From Saccharomycopsis fibuligera x Saccharomycopsis cf. fibuligera (Eukaryota; Ascomycota; Saccharomycetes; Ascoideales; Saccharomycopsidaceae), in assembly GCA_001936135.1 (NCBI GenBank), contig CP012820.1, positions 2,096,001-2,160,000 on the forward strand: DNA of 64,000 nucleotides. Direction: 5' to 3'. Positions 32,402 through 43,890 of the stretch are shown piece by piece. A program made the position numbers and the translations under genes. The notes under the pieces are model-generated. The model searched no databases. It saw only the letters and a program-made list of their open reading frames with translations, and had not been told where the DNA came from. Every line of letters begins with the position of its first letter. Position 1 is the first letter of the stretch.

Positions 32402-33316
32402 GTCAGATGCAGTGGGCTATGGGGCGTTATGTTAGTAAATTACGTATGCGGCAGGGCAGACAGAAAAGGTGAAAAAGTAAACAAACGAGATGAAACGAGC
32501 GGGAGGAAAACTGGATAGCTGAGCAAAACTGGCCGCCAGACAGCAATACCTTGATATACCAACACCACCGGAGAACATTGCTGCTGAGATGGGTGTTGCT
32601 GCTGCTATTTCTGGAACAGGCTCTGGGAATCTCGGGTTGCACCAGGTGAAAAGAAAACGTTGCGGCGAGATTAATTAATTGCGGCTACCTTGGTGAGTAA
32701 GCGCGCAAGCAAAGACTGATACTTACTGGTCTGTTGACCCCCGTGTACGCCTCGGGAAGAGCGCTTCTTCTTCGTTCAGGAAACAAGCCCATGGCGCGAC
32801 TGAAGTGAGAAAGTGTGTGTAGGTTCGGGATTGAGGAGAAAGAAGGATGGAATTGCAGTGAAGAAGAGCAAGATGGGATGGATAGATATGATTGAGGTGG
32901 CGGTTGGGAAGAATAAAAAGGAAAACAGAAGGAACTGCGATTAGGCGCTGGATAAGTTGCTGCGCTGCGGTTGCAACCCACTCTTTCTCTCTTTCCCTCT
33001 CCAAAGCGAATTTCCGCACTCACTCACTCACTCACTCACTTACTCGCTCGGCTGCGTTCAGTCTCTGCTACAGCGGCCGAGCGAGGCAAAACAATGCGAC
33101 AGCCCGCACCCAGCCAGGGTAACAGAAGGAGCACGTGATCGTTGATGATGTCTCGTTTTTACCCCGTACGCGTCTTACGCAAATAACCGCTATTATACAA
33201 ATGCAACCTGTTGATGTAGTATATTCTCGCACACTAGAGTGTACACATGCTGCTTTTCCAGAACCGGCTAAACATAAACAAGCCGGTAAGGCCTGTTTTC
33301 GTCGCCGTTTCGCCCA
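32402..33316. other. Intergenic region between two minus-strand genes
   Basis: Serves as 3' region of the RhoGAP gene and promoter of the 28919-32401 gene. It contains a CACGTG at 33132-33137 (as GCACGTGATC), an ACGCGT at 33168-33173 and a CACT tandem run at about 33018-33037. Short ORFs on both strands have no bias or motif. Confidence 0.45.
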
Positions 33317-36300
33317 CTATCCACTGCTCGTAGCAGTTGGAGCTGCAGTTGGAGCTGCGGTTGGCGTTGTAGTAGTAGGCGTCATCACCGCGTTAGTTTT
33401 CCTAAACAACGTGGAGAACCGTTTCTTGGCCGTATGGCTGTCGCTGCCGGTGCTGCCCGTATTGCTTGAACGCGTGCTTGTGTGCGGCGGTTGTGGCGCT
33501 TGCTGGAAAATGCCACTGCTATTTTTTTTAGTAAGGAAACTTGAGCTTGACAGAGCATTGTTACTGCCTTTGAAACCTGCAAGCGGAGTCAGAGCGGTTC
33601 TTGGAGTTCGCGGCAATGTCAGCTTGCTGTCTTTTTTCGAGTTGTTGCCGTTCTTGAAGATAAATAAGCTTATTGAGGATTTGCGCCTCTTCATTTCGTT
33701 AGCTTTGGAGATATCTGGGTTAGCGATGGATGGGCTAGCAGCAGCCGTGGCAGCATCTCCAAAAGCAACAGCACCGTCAGCTCTTGTGTTCTCAGCGCCG
33801 ATAGTATCAGTACTCTCTGCTGCCCGGGAATTACCAAAATCAGTAGTTGGAGTAACAAGACTAGCAGGAGCTACATCTTTGATGAAACTTTTCGAAGCGC
33901 TCTCGTCCTGGCAGCCAATATTAACAGACTCCACATCATTTCCGGCACCTTCGAGTTGATTGGCAGCTTCTTGGCGTACCGCCTCTTTTTCTTTAGCTGC
34001 TACAACTTCATTTGCTGTAACACTTGCTTCATCTGTGCTTGCCTTAGTCGCGGCTTTAGTATCATTCAAGTCGGTCGACAGGTCTGCCTCCGGCACTTTA
34101 ATCTGCGGTATTTCGGTTCCAGTTGGTGCTTTGTAAAAAGGGGGTGGTTTTTGCAATTCTTCTTCAAGAGGCGGGCTCTGCAATCTCTCAGTATCATCAT
34201 TAGCAACTTCTGGTTCTTCAGCGGCAGTTTTTGGTAATATTTTTCCGGCGCCAGACGCAGTGACAGACTCATTCGGTTGGTTTGGCTGATTTTCCACTGT
34301 TGAGTCTTTAGCTACCGTATTCTCGAATACTGATTCATTTGCATTGCCTGTATTTGGCAAAGCCACTTCATTGACTTTCCTTCCAAGTTGGTCAGTGCTG
34401 ATCTTTGTATTGGTAGTAGCAGGCGCCACACTAGCAGTACCCGCTGTTGCTGAAGGTTCACCATCTCTGACCACATCTCGGCTCATGTTACCATTATTGC
34501 TATTCTCCAAATCATTCTTTTTACCTTTTATTTTCTTACCCTTCTGGAAAAATGAGAAAATCGATTGGAATTTATGTTTCTTTGTTATCATGCCATTATT
34601 TTCACCTTTATTTTCACTTTCGCTGGTACCGTTAGCAACATTTTTACCAGTAGCGGTGCTGGCCGCAATAGTTTTGGCTCCACCAAGGCCAGCATTCAGG
34701 TTGTTTGTAGCGTTGGATGCTTTATTGTTCGAGCTTAAATCTGTTATTATTGGTGTTGTTAGTGTTGTTGTTGTTGTAGTCGGTGTAGTAGTAGCGACTG
34801 TATTTGAAATTGGGTGCTCAGTAGCAATAGTAGCACGTTTAGCATGGTTAGCGCCATCACCTTCGCCTTTCGCATCATCCACAGATGTGATCCTAGACCC
34901 CCACATCTGCTTATTAGTGACAGTAGGCAACTCACTTGCGGTCTTGAACGATTCTGCATCCGTTGGATTTACTGTTGCTTCTAGATGATTGTCTTCATAA
35001 TTAAGAACACCGCCAGCTTGTTTATCTTGTGAACTCTGGACATTAGTTTTATTGTTGATATTATCTTTTTGAAGATTATGATTCACCAACTTCGACCTTA
35101 TCTTGGGATTGGAAATAAAGTTAGCATCTCCGTTAAAGTTTTTCGAAACATTTGCATCATTTTCTTGTTTTGAGAAAAACAAGTGCCTCTGCTGCAGTGG
35201 GTGTAGTCCCCGCCTTTGTTCTTCTATTTCTGATAGCTGCTCTTCTCGATCTACATTCTTCTTAAAAAGCCTGCTTGTGCTACCTTGTTTTTGATTGGCG
35301 TCCAGATGATCAGCAACATCCGCTTCAAAAAATTTCCGCAAAAGTAAATCGTAATTATCAATGAGGATCTTCAAAATGAGCTGGTTGACATTGTAGTCAA
35401 CATTGATGGAATTAAAACTCTCAAGAGAAAAATTGTTGTGGGCTGGAGGAACCAAATGGGCGTTGTTGTTATTATTAATGCCACTGAAGCTATTAAGGTA
35501 GTTGTTATTATTAACATTAACGAGTGAATTAGTGCTAATTTCGTTGCCGCTGTAGACCTTGGAGCTTGTACCACTAAAGCCGCTATTACTGGAGATGATA
35601 CTGCCACGGGTGAATGTAGGGGAAAGTCGGTTATTATTGGCATTGCTAGGATTATTACCAGCCACAGTCGTGCTGGCATTATTACCACTGTTGCTATAAG
35701 TCTGGTTAGCATTGATAGAGACACTCAACCGATTATTAGGAGCAGTGTTGGTGGTGGAATTCGATTGAATTTTATGCAAGTTGCCAGCATTCATGGCACT
35801 ATTCAAAATGTCAATACTAGTATTATTATTAGCGCTGAAATGGTTATTGAGGAAAAAACAGCTCTGGAAAATTTTGGACAAATTAAAAGAATTCATTTTG
35901 GTTTTCTCAAAATTATCCAGCTCACTAAGTTGCGACAAATAGCGCAATATGAACAAGAACACATCGAGATTTACTGGCGGTAACTGTTTAATTAAGACAA
36001 CGACAAGAAAATCTAGAAACGCGTCGATAGACTCTTTAATACTAGGTGTTAGTTGCTTGCTGCTATTGTTGTTGGAATTGACGTTATTGTTGTGCCCGTT
36101 ATGGGAGACCAGCTCAGTAGAGTAAATGTTGTTAGAAGAGTTGACGCTCTTGATATCCATAGCCGAGTCGATAGAAAAGACCGACATCAACGAGTGTTTT
36201 CTCAAGTTTGGCGGCGGCACAGGGAGCGAGTTTCTTTTAAGCAGTGGATCACCGTTATTATTATAATTGACATTGCTGCTGCTGTTGTTGTTGTTGTTGT

Positions 36301-37435
36301 TATTGTTATTATTATTATTATTATTGCTACTATTATTAAGAGACCGGCGTTTATCGCTGATAGGGGTTGGCGTATCTCCAAACCTGATTTCGCTAGCGTT
36401 GGCGGTAGTGTTAGCGCCAGAGGATGAAGCATTCTTTGAATTAGGCACACTGAGAATCTCATCGATGTTGGCGACCGTGTCGGCGGTGCTCAGCACTTCC
36501 TGATCTTCGCTATCAGCACCGGAGGCTATGGGCTGAGCACGCTGTTGCGACGGCTGTTGCGACGGCTGTTCGCTATTGGGCACTTGCGGGATAGCAGCGT
36601 TGTCAGAATTAGCCACTGGCGGTGTTTGGACAGTATTTTGGGGATGCTGGCCATTATTGGACGTGGCGGTGGTATTGTTAATATTGTCGTTTCTGTCAAG
36701 GACTGGAGATGTCTCCGCAACGCTAAGCGACAACAGCTCGCCAGCCGCCTGAGAAAAAACAAGCAAGTCTCTGTAGTTGCCGCTTTCAAGCTCCAGTTTG
36801 AGCTGCTTGAAGACCTCTGGTGGGATGATGGAGTCAGGCAAGGCGTTCAAATAGCGCTTAAGCAACGTCGCCACATCATAGACAGTCAAGTCTGTAAGTT
36901 CCGGACTAGCATGGCCGGCATCGCCGGCGATGAAATTATAACCTGGATCTTGATTGAGGATCGCCTGGAGCTTGGAGATTCTCTTGAGAGAACCGCTGAT
37001 TCTGAAGACCCCTTCTTTGGCGAAGCAGTTGTGAGCGACGAGAAACGCGATGGAGTTGCTCACGATGGACGGGATATGCAAGATGAGGGAGTAGCGCTGC
37101 AGATAGGACACTAGCGAGACAGACGACGACAAGCGATTAGCCTCCTGCAATGGTAATCCGAAGAGCTTTTTCGGGGCAGAAGAAGGACTCGACACAGACG
37201 GGACGGCGGCCGTGTTAGCGGTACTGTCTGCGGAGGAGCTGCTTGGATCAGCATTGGCTTTGCTGTTGTTGTGGTGCTTCTTGTGAGAAGAGCGCATGTC
37301 TCTGTAGCTGGCAAAAAAGCTGGAGCGCTTAGAGCCGGAGACTGCGCTAGGCATGATGGAGTACTGTGAGGAAGAGGAGGAGGACCAGGGGATTGGCGCA
37401 GGACAAGCGAACGTATATGTGCGATGAGCAGACAA
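33317..37435 (-). CDS. Very large Rho GTPase-activating protein with split RhoGAP domain
   Basis: 1372 residues. The first half of a RhoGAP domain lies at about 91-210: IPSIVSNSIAFLVAHNCFAKEGVFRISGS with the arginine finger at Arg145, then YDVATLLKRYLNALPDSIIPPEVF. About 250 residues of Asn/Ser/Gln-rich sequence follow, and the second half resumes near 465 with IDAFLDFLVVVLIKQLPPVNLDVFLFILRYLSQLSELDNFEKTKMNSFNLSKIFQSCFF, containing the conserved (N)KM.S.NL..IF block. The C-terminal 750 residues are low complexity. It should inactivate a Rho-type GTPase at sites of growth; the domain resembles the Sac7/Bag7 or Ecm25 groups but the subfamily is uncertain. A second ATG at 37354 (MPSAVSGSKRSSFF) is a plausible alternative start. 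Confidence 0.82.
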   Translation of the reverse strand: MSAHRTYTFACPAPIPWSSSSSSQYSIMPSAVSGSKRSSFFASYRDMRSSHKKHHNNSKANADPSSSSADSTANTAAVPSVSSPSSAPKKLFGLPLQEANRLSSSVSLVSYLQRYSLILHIPSIVSNSIAFLVAHNCFAKEGVFRISGSLKRISKLQAILNQDPGYNFIAGDAGHASPELTDLTVYDVATLLKRYLNALPDSIIPPEVFKQLKLELESGNYRDLLVFSQAAGELLSLSVAETSPVLDRNDNINNTTATSNNGQHPQNTVQTPPVANSDNAAIPQVPNSEQPSQQPSQQRAQPIASGADSEDQEVLSTADTVANIDEILSVPNSKNASSSGANTTANASEIRFGDTPTPISDKRRSLNNSSNNNNNNNNNNNNNNSSSNVNYNNNGDPLLKRNSLPVPPPNLRKHSLMSVFSIDSAMDIKSVNSSNNIYSTELVSHNGHNNNVNSNNNSSKQLTPSIKESIDAFLDFLVVVLIKQLPPVNLDVFLFILRYLSQLSELDNFEKTKMNSFNLSKIFQSCFFLNNHFSANNNTSIDILNSAMNAGNLHKIQSNSTTNTAPNNRLSVSINANQTYSNSGNNASTTVAGNNPSNANNNRLSPTFTRGSIISSNSGFSGTSSKVYSGNEISTNSLVNVNNNNYLNSFSGINNNNNAHLVPPAHNNFSLESFNSINVDYNVNQLILKILIDNYDLLLRKFFEADVADHLDANQKQGSTSRLFKKNVDREEQLSEIEEQRRGLHPLQQRHLFFSKQENDANVSKNFNGDANFISNPKIRSKLVNHNLQKDNINNKTNVQSSQDKQAGGVLNYEDNHLEATVNPTDAESFKTASELPTVTNKQMWGSRITSVDDAKGEGDGANHAKRATIATEHPISNTVATTTPTTTTTTLTTPIITDLSSNNKASNATNNLNAGLGGAKTIAASTATGKNVANGTSESENKGENNGMITKKHKFQSIFSFFQKGKKIKGKKNDLENSNNGNMSRDVVRDGEPSATAGTASVAPATTNTKISTDQLGRKVNEVALPNTGNANESVFENTVAKDSTVENQPNQPNESVTASGAGKILPKTAAEEPEVANDDTERLQSPPLEEELQKPPPFYKAPTGTEIPQIKVPEADLSTDLNDTKAATKASTDEASVTANEVVAAKEKEAVRQEAANQLEGAGNDVESVNIGCQDESASKSFIKDVAPASLVTPTTDFGNSRAAESTDTIGAENTRADGAVAFGDAATAAASPSIANPDISKANEMKRRKSSISLFIFKNGNNSKKDSKLTLPRTPRTALTPLAGFKGSNNALSSSSFLTKKNSSGIFQQAPQPPHTSTRSSNTGSTGSDSHTAKKRFSTLFRKTNAVMTPTTTTPTAAPTAAPTATSSG

Positions 37436-38973
37436 TCAGAGGATGTGCGTGTGGATGTTGTGCTGGTGACGATTGTGGAAATAGAAGAGATCTGAAGATT
37501 GATGGTTCAAGAGAAAGAGGAGACCAAAAAGAAACAGCAAGCGTCGAGGAGAGTAGTTTGGGACGAAAAGATTTCAGCTGCCGGCGGCGCTAACTCCAAT
37601 TTAATTAATTACTTGTTTATTTCTGGAAGCGCAGCGCTGCGAAACTGGAAAAAACAGAGTCCAGAGCCATGGGCAGTCGCTGCTCACCGTGTAGAAGCAA
37701 CACTGCCGGTCCTGTTTCATGGGGATACAGCTAGCCTGCTGCAACGCGCGCCGGCAGCGGTTGCGGCTCTACGGGGGAAGCTGCGACTATCAGCTTTTGC
37801 GTTAGTGTCTCGGGGACCACTGCTTGCTTATTAAGCAGCCCGCCCTGCGCTGCATGCAACCAGGCTAGGGGCGGTGTACCTTCACAACGGGTAATTGTCA
37901 TGCACACGTCATGTGACCATATGGCACGAGGGCTCTGTCTCACCCGGACGGCACGCCGCGAGCACGGCCGGGCAACACACACGGAACAATGCGCGGGATT
38001 TTTGTCGGCCAAGGACGGCTAGCGTGAAAATCAATAGCCCAAGTCGAACGTCATGCCTGGTAGCGCAGCAAACGTCTTGCATTATCTTGCATGAGGGCAG
38101 CCAATCAGAGGCAGCGATTACCGGAGAAACCATGCAAGCATCGTTCGACGCTGCCAAGCTTTGAGATTTTTGGTAACAGAAATTCATGAGTTGCATCTCC
38201 GGCGGCCGCCAGCCCTGGGGCGGTTTCGCAGTTGCAAAAGCAAAAGCAAATACTCGGTCACTGTTGGCGGTCAATAATTTTAATTGTTGCCATCTATTTT
38301 ATCTTCAGCCAATGGCAGGCCTTGCATGAGAGAGGGCTTGGCGCTAGACAATCAACCTACTATGTAGTGATGCGCTGCCGGCGACCGCTGTCGTTTTCTA
38401 CATATTGTCTTTGATGAGTAGCATTCCAGTCTATAGCATACTCATTTCTCGCCCTCGGAGACCTTGAGTAGGCTGGGGAGTAAGCTGTTTGTATGGGGCA
38501 GCCAGTACTTTTTATTTTTCACCCTGGCTGTACAGGCTGCGTTGTCGACGACGGCCTCGCTACGCCAGTCTAAATTGCTAGCTCGTTAGCTCGCTTGCAT
38601 CCGTGTCGCTGGATTCCGGTGCAGGCGCTTTTCTCACCATGCGTCTGCCTCTGAGGTTTTCTTTATGCTGTGTATTTTGGCTTCCCTTTATTGCATACTG
38701 CTTATGCTTATTCTACAATACTGGCAGCTGCCACCACATACTGAAAATTTTTTTAACTTCGGGCCTGTTTCTTTTTCCCTTCCGCTGTCTATATAAGCTT
38801 TACCTTTCCTCAACTTTTTGATTTCCCAGATCTGTCTGCTCTTCTCTCTTTCTCTCTTTCTGTCTTTCTTTTCTTCCCTCCCTCACTGAAGCTCAACCTC
38901 ATTTTGGCTTTTTTGCACGTTTCTCTACACACGCTCGCATACAACACACCTCCTCAACTAACACACTTCAACA
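37436..38973. other. Divergent promoter region between RhoGAP and GDH
   Basis: 1.5 kb, comparatively G/C-rich in its first 800 bases. The GDH side has a TATATAAG at 38790-38797 and then a pyrimidine-rich leader (CT-rich 38820-38900), as in highly expressed yeast genes. Short ORFs present are not credible. Confidence 0.5.
38790..38797 (+). promoter_or_regulatory. TATA box of GDH
   Basis: TATATAAG, 184 bases before the ATG, followed by a CT-rich stretch that is the likely initiation and leader zone. Confidence 0.65.
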
Positions 38974-40347
38974 ATGGTCCAACCACACGAACCTGAATTC
39001 GAACAAGCTTTCAACGAGATTGCTTCTACTCTCCGTGCTTCTACCCTTTTCAAGAAATACCCAGAGTACGAAAAGGCCCTTGAAGTCATTTCCATTCCTG
39101 AAAGAGTCATCCAGTTCAAAGTCATTTGGGAAAATGACAAGGGTGAATTGCAGGTCAACAGAGGTTACAGAGTCCAGTTCAACAGTGCCCTTGGTCCATA
39201 CAAAGGTGGTTTGCGTTTCCACCCATCCGTCAACTTGTCCATTTTGAAGTTCTTGGGTTTCGAACAGATCTTCAAGAACGCTTTGACTGGAGAGATGATT
39301 GGTGGTGGTAAAGGTGGTTCTGACTTTGACCCTAAGGGCAAGTCTGACTCCGAAATCAGAAGATTCTGTGTCAGCTTCATGAGACAATTGGCTAAATACA
39401 TTGGGCCAGACACTGACGTGCCAGCTGGTGATATCGGTGTTGGTGGCAGAGAAGTCGGTTTCCTTTTTGGTGCTTACAAACAGGCCCAAAACAGCTTCCA
39501 CGGTGTCTTGACCGGTAAGGGTTTGACCTGGGGTGGTTCTTTGATCAGACCAGAAGCCACCGGTTACGGTGTCATTTACTACGTTGAAGAAATGATTAAA
39601 TATGCCACTCAAGGTAAGGAATCTTTCAAGGACAAGACCGTTGCTATTTCCGGTTCCGGTAACGTTGCTCAATACGCTGCTTTGAAGGCTATTGAATTGG
39701 GCGCTACCGTTGTTTCTTTGAGTGACTCTAAGGGTACCATTATTGCTCCAAATGGTATTACTCCACAACAAGTTCATGACATTGCTGAAGGCAAGGTTAA
39801 GTTCCAATCTTTGGAACAAATCATTGCTAAGAGCGATGCATTCACTGCTAAGAATGCTGTCAAGTACATTCCAAACGACAGACCATGGGTTCACGTTGGT
39901 AAGGTTGATATTGCTTTGCCATGTGCTACTCAAAATGAGGTTAGTGGTCCAGAAGCTAAGGCTTTGATTGAAAACGGTGTCAAATACGTTGCTGAAGGTT
40001 CCAACATGGGCTCTACTCAAGAAGCTATTGACATTTTTGAAGAAGCTAGATCCTCTGCTAACGGCCAAGCTGTCTGGTATGCTCCAGGTAAAGCTGCTAA
40101 CGCTGGTGGTGTTGCTGTTTCTGCTATTGAAATGGCTCAAAACTCCCAAAGAGTTAAATACACTAGTGAGCAAGTCGATGCTCAATTGAAGGACATCATG
40201 GTTACTTGTTTCCAAAACTGTGTTAACACTGCTAAAGAATACTCTGCTGAAGACGGGAAAGGTAAACCATCATTGGTTGCTGGTGCCAACATTGCTGGTT
40301 TTGTTAAGGTTGTTAGAGCCATGCAAGACCACGGTGAAATTTACTAA
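38974..40347 (+). CDS. GDH3: NADP-dependent glutamate dehydrogenase
   Basis: 457 residues, matching yeast NADP-GDH (Gdh1/Gdh3) over the whole length. Visible blocks are [42 protein letters not shown] with the catalytic Lys113, [20 protein letters not shown], the Rossmann motif [24 protein letters not shown] and [10 protein letters not shown]. It makes glutamate from 2-oxoglutarate, ammonium and NADPH, the main ammonium assimilation step, in the cytosol. Codon bias is very strong (TTG Leu, AGA Arg, GGT Gly), so expression is high. This bias also leaves a 415-codon ORF on the opposite strand, which is an artefact. The symbol follows Candida usage; GDH1 is the S. cerevisiae equivalent. Confidence 0.96.
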   Translation: MVQPHEPEFEQAFNEIASTLRASTLFKKYPEYEKALEVISIPERVIQFKVIWENDKGELQVNRGYRVQFNSALGPYKGGLRFHPSVNLSILKFLGFEQIFKNALTGEMIGGGKGGSDFDPKGKSDSEIRRFCVSFMRQLAKYIGPDTDVPAGDIGVGGREVGFLFGAYKQAQNSFHGVLTGKGLTWGGSLIRPEATGYGVIYYVEEMIKYATQGKESFKDKTVAISGSGNVAQYAALKAIELGATVVSLSDSKGTIIAPNGITPQQVHDIAEGKVKFQSLEQIIAKSDAFTAKNAVKYIPNDRPWVHVGKVDIALPCATQNEVSGPEAKALIENGVKYVAEGSNMGSTQEAIDIFEEARSSANGQAVWYAPGKAANAGGVAVSAIEMAQNSQRVKYTSEQVDAQLKDIMVTCFQNCVNTAKEYSAEDGKGKPSLVAGANIAGFVKVVRAMQDHGEIY

Positions 40348-41209
40348 TTGCGTCAAAACAATTGCACTCTGCGTCTATTGAATTGATTTTATTTGATTCC
40401 TCGTAGATTTCTTGTTCATACCAAATTTTCTGACTTTTTTGCCTATATTTTAGTTCACGAATCATGGATCTCGTATCTCATGTACACTACATTTTCATTT
40501 TTCCTGCCCTTATTTTAACAACGTTTCTTTTTTTATTTAAACTTTTATTTTTTTTTCTGCTGTTGCTTCGGTTTTTATTTTCTATCTACATTCTATAAAG
40601 TTTTCGCTGGTTTATGATTTTGATGTTTTTCTTTATAAATAAAAAGTTTCATTCAAACTACAAATTGTGATCGTAAGGTAGATTTATTACTTCTGGAAGC
40701 GGATCAACGACAATGAAGTAATAAAAGCGCTGCTAATCTGTCTGGACTAGTCAAGATGATGTGAACGCTCATTCATAATTTCGGATCACCATATTGACAT
40801 CAAAAATATGTATATTTATGCTTCTATCGGTATACTGAGGTAACAATCATATACGATTACCCTCCTCATATACTATTTCACTGACGCGTCGCCTCCGTTT
40901 TTTTTAAAAACATATTTGGTTTTTTATATTTCTTAGCGTACGGTTTCTAGATTGGAAAATTTACATCAAGGGATTGAAAAGAACAAAAGGTGCTAAGAGT
41001 TGACGGAGAGAGTCGATCCATTTGGTAAACTGTGGCAAAAGTTAGCAAATATTTGAGTGCGAAAGCAGAATCACAAAAGACATAGAAAATTTTTATTTGC
41101 TTTGATATAGATCATTCGTCCATTTTCAGTTAAAGCTCAATACACTTTCAAGTTTGCACATCAGCAATAACGAATTCGACAATAAAACAACAACAACAAT
41201 AATAATAAT
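40348..41209. other. Intergenic region GDH to POB3
   Basis: T-rich GDH 3' region to about 40620, then the POB3 promoter with an ACGCGT at 40884-40889, 321 bases before the POB3 ATG. No gene seen. Confidence 0.5.
40884..40889. promoter_or_regulatory. MCB-type site (ACGCGT) upstream of POB3
   Basis: ACGCGT is the core target of MBF (Mbp1-Swi6). POB3 functions in S phase, so the placement makes sense. The hexamer is expected by chance several times in 64 kb, so this is only suggestive. Confidence 0.4.
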
Positions 41210-42877
41210 ATGCCATTGGAATTTGAAAGAGTGTACCTTAACCAATCCAAGAACCCTGGCCGTTTCCGTGTTGCTGAGTCCGGTCTTGGTTGGAAAGAAC
41301 AGCAAACCCGTGATAATACCTCAACCAAAAAGAAAGAGCCATTTTTACTACCATCAAAAGAACTAGTTAGTGCACAATGGAGTCGTGCTTGTAAAGGATG
41401 GGAACTCCGGTTGCAAACAAGAGACAACAAAGTAGTAATGCTTGATGGATTTGATGCTACCAATTTTAATCAGCTCAAGAATGAATTGAAGAGATACTAT
41501 AATATTGACTTAGAGCAAAGAGATCATATCTTGAGAGGATGGAATTGGGGCACGACTACAATGGCTAGAAGTGAGCTCGTCTTTAATATTAATAATAGAC
41601 CAACTTTTGAGTTGCCGTACCAAGAAATTGGAAACACAAATTTGACGGGGAAGAATGAAGTTACTGTGGAATTCAAACCTGATTTGACTAGTGAGAAGGA
41701 AGGCGATGAGTTGGTGGAAGTGAGATTCTACGTTCCAGGAACAGTGTCCGTGAAAGGAGGCGATGGTGAATCAAAGCAGAAGAAAATCAAAGCAGAAGGT
41801 GAGGGAGAAGATGGTGAGGGTGCTGAGAAAGATGGCGAGAAAGATGGCGAGGATGGTGAAGATGGTGATGAAGAGCAAAGCGCTGCTACTTATTTCTATG
41901 AACAACTTAAGGACAAAGCCAGTCTTGGACAAGTTTCTGGTGAAGCAATTGTTTCATTCAGTGATGTGTTCTTCTTGACTCCAAGAGGCCGTTACGATAT
42001 TGACATGTATAGTTCATCATTAAGATTACGAGGCAAAACTTATGACAACAAGGTTCAATATCGTCAAATTGAACGTATCTTCTCGATGCCTAAACCTGAT
42101 GATGTTCACCATTTGGTGGTAGTGCAAGTGGACCCGCCTTTAACTCAGGGACAAACTCGTTACTCATTTTTAACGATGCAGTTCCCAAGAGAAGAATTAC
42201 TAGATGTTGAATTGAACATCACTGACGAAGAATATGAAACCACTTATAAGGATAAACAATTAAAGCGAAGCTATGAGGACCAACGTACTCATAATGTTAT
42301 TGGGCAATGTTTCAGAGGCTTAACTGGCAAGAAAGTCACTACTCCAGGAATGTTCCGTTCCAAGCATGCTCAATGTGCTGTCAGTTGTTCATTAAAAGCC
42401 AGTGAAGGGTACTTGTATTTGCTTGATAAGAGTTTCCTCTTCGTTATCAAGCCAACGGTGTATATTCCATTCAGCGAAGTTGCGTCAGTGCAAATGTCTA
42501 GAATTGGGCAAAGTTCTACCGTTAGTAAGACTTTTGATTTGGAAGTGAATTTACGTAATGGCGGTAATCATGTGTTTGCCAACATTGCTAGAGATGAACA
42601 GAAATTCATTGAGAATTATTTGGTGGATAAAGATATTACGGTAAAGAATGAAGAAGAAGAAGGTAAAGCATTATTGAATTCTGCCTTGGGAGCTGATGAT
42701 GATGATGTTGCTGGTGGTGCCGATGATGACGATGATGATGAAAGTGAAGATGAAGATTTTAACGAAGAGGATGTCTCTGATGACGAGGATGTTCCTGAAG
42801 AGTATGATTCTGAGCATGAGGGGTCTGGCTCAGATGATGATGATGCTCCACCAAAGAAGAAAAACAAGAAGAATTAG
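41210..42877 (+). CDS. POB3: FACT complex subunit Pob3
   Basis: 555 residues, similar to yeast Pob3 throughout. Blocks visible are RVYLNQSKNPGRFRVAESGLGWK, ELVSAQWSRACKGWEL, the QRDHILRGWNWGTTTMARSEL stretch, SDVFFLTPRGRYDIDMYSSSLRLRGKTYDNKVQYRQIERI, YEEQYKDK-like repeats, QCAVSCSLKASEGYLYLLDKSFLF and FDLEVNLRNGG. The N-terminal domain dimerises with Spt16, the tandem PH-like middle domain binds histones, and the Asp/Glu-rich C-terminus competes with DNA for H2A-H2B; it ends PPKKKNKKN, a likely nuclear signal. It acts as a histone chaperone in replication and transcription. A Glu/Gly/Asp-rich linker at about residues 185-225 is longer than usual. Confidence 0.96.
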   Translation: MPLEFERVYLNQSKNPGRFRVAESGLGWKEQQTRDNTSTKKKEPFLLPSKELVSAQWSRACKGWELRLQTRDNKVVMLDGFDATNFNQLKNELKRYYNIDLEQRDHILRGWNWGTTTMARSELVFNINNRPTFELPYQEIGNTNLTGKNEVTVEFKPDLTSEKEGDELVEVRFYVPGTVSVKGGDGESKQKKIKAEGEGEDGEGAEKDGEKDGEDGEDGDEEQSAATYFYEQLKDKASLGQVSGEAIVSFSDVFFLTPRGRYDIDMYSSSLRLRGKTYDNKVQYRQIERIFSMPKPDDVHHLVVVQVDPPLTQGQTRYSFLTMQFPREELLDVELNITDEEYETTYKDKQLKRSYEDQRTHNVIGQCFRGLTGKKVTTPGMFRSKHAQCAVSCSLKASEGYLYLLDKSFLFVIKPTVYIPFSEVASVQMSRIGQSSTVSKTFDLEVNLRNGGNHVFANIARDEQKFIENYLVDKDITVKNEEEEGKALLNSALGADDDDVAGGADDDDDDESEDEDFNEEDVSDDEDVPEEYDSEHEGSGSDDDDAPPKKKNKKN

Positions 42878-42974
42878 AAAGGTCAGTTGGTTGTTTGACG
42901 GCTCTTTTTGGTTTTTTTGGTTTTTTGTAATTTTTGATATGTGTAATTTTGTTTAGTTTAATGTTTGATTTGTA

Positions 42975-43009
<35 letters not shown>

Positions 43010-43890
43010 TTTGTATAACGCCATGTAGGAAAATTGCGGTCAATTTTTATTATTACTTAAAGTGGTAAGTTTCTTGTGTACATATTAATTCACCTGAAGC
43101 CAACACGAAAACTTTTGCATTATAGAAGGTTTTCGTATCAAAAAACTGCTAAAGCAATTAGTACGATACTTTCCACACAGCCTTATTTTTATGGCGCGGT
43201 GTCAAAGCTGTCCATTTTTAACATTCTTTCTAAAGCAACTGGTGTTCTGGTAATAATTCATGGTAAAGTTTCACCTTATAACGTTCACTGTAAGAATTTT
43301 AGAAAAATGTTAGTGGAAGGAAAAAGCTTTTCCAAAACATAAAGACGATAAAAAGAAATATGGGGTTAATACTTCAACTTGAAGTTTTAGACGAAAGCAG
43401 GCTGTTAGCACCATGTATTTTATACACATAATTTGATCAGCGCTTGTGCCACTCTGGCGTATTTACTTTCAAAAAAGTCATAATATGTAGTTACTGACTA
43501 CATCATTATGCTAAAAATGATAACTGTATTCTAAACAGAAAGTCGCAATAAGCATGTAAATTGACTAAAAAAATGAAAGCAGGACGATGTTTTGAAGAGC
43601 TAGTATAACTTATTAAAACTAGTGCAACTATAAAAAAACGCAATCAATGGCAATGGAATGTACTAAATGAAAACAGTGGTATTGGATGATGGTACTAAGA
43701 ATATATACCATAGATCCAAAACCGAAAGAAATGAAGCGGAAAAGAGGACATTAACATAAAAAAAAAAAAATTAAAAATAAAAATAAATAAATAAGTAAAC
43801 CAATAAAGAACAGAAAAGTGTGTATCAGTAAGGTACAAGAGTAAATGAAAAAAGAAAAGAAAAATTCAAGTCAATCTCCTTTTATCCAAG
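42878..43890. other. Convergent 3' region POB3 / BET5
   Basis: A long T tract at about 42979-43007 follows POB3. A-rich runs (43760-43795, AAATAAAT repeats) lie on the BET5 side. An 88-codon ORF at 43076-43342 has no bias, motif or promoter and is not called. Confidence 0.5.

Noticed and set aside
33135-33959. 274-codon plus-strand ORF opposite the RhoGAP C-terminus
   Set aside because: Leu/Ala/Val-rich antisense of a low-complexity Ser/Ala/Thr region; no promoter or domain.
38968-40215. 415-codon minus-strand ORF opposite GDH
   Set aside because: It is a by-product of the strong codon bias of GDH, which removes stops on the complementary frame. The translated product has Ser/Thr/Asn/Phe-rich random composition and no domain.
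43076-43342. 88-codon plus ORF after POB3
   Set aside because: No bias, no motif, and located in a convergent 3' region next to a T tract.
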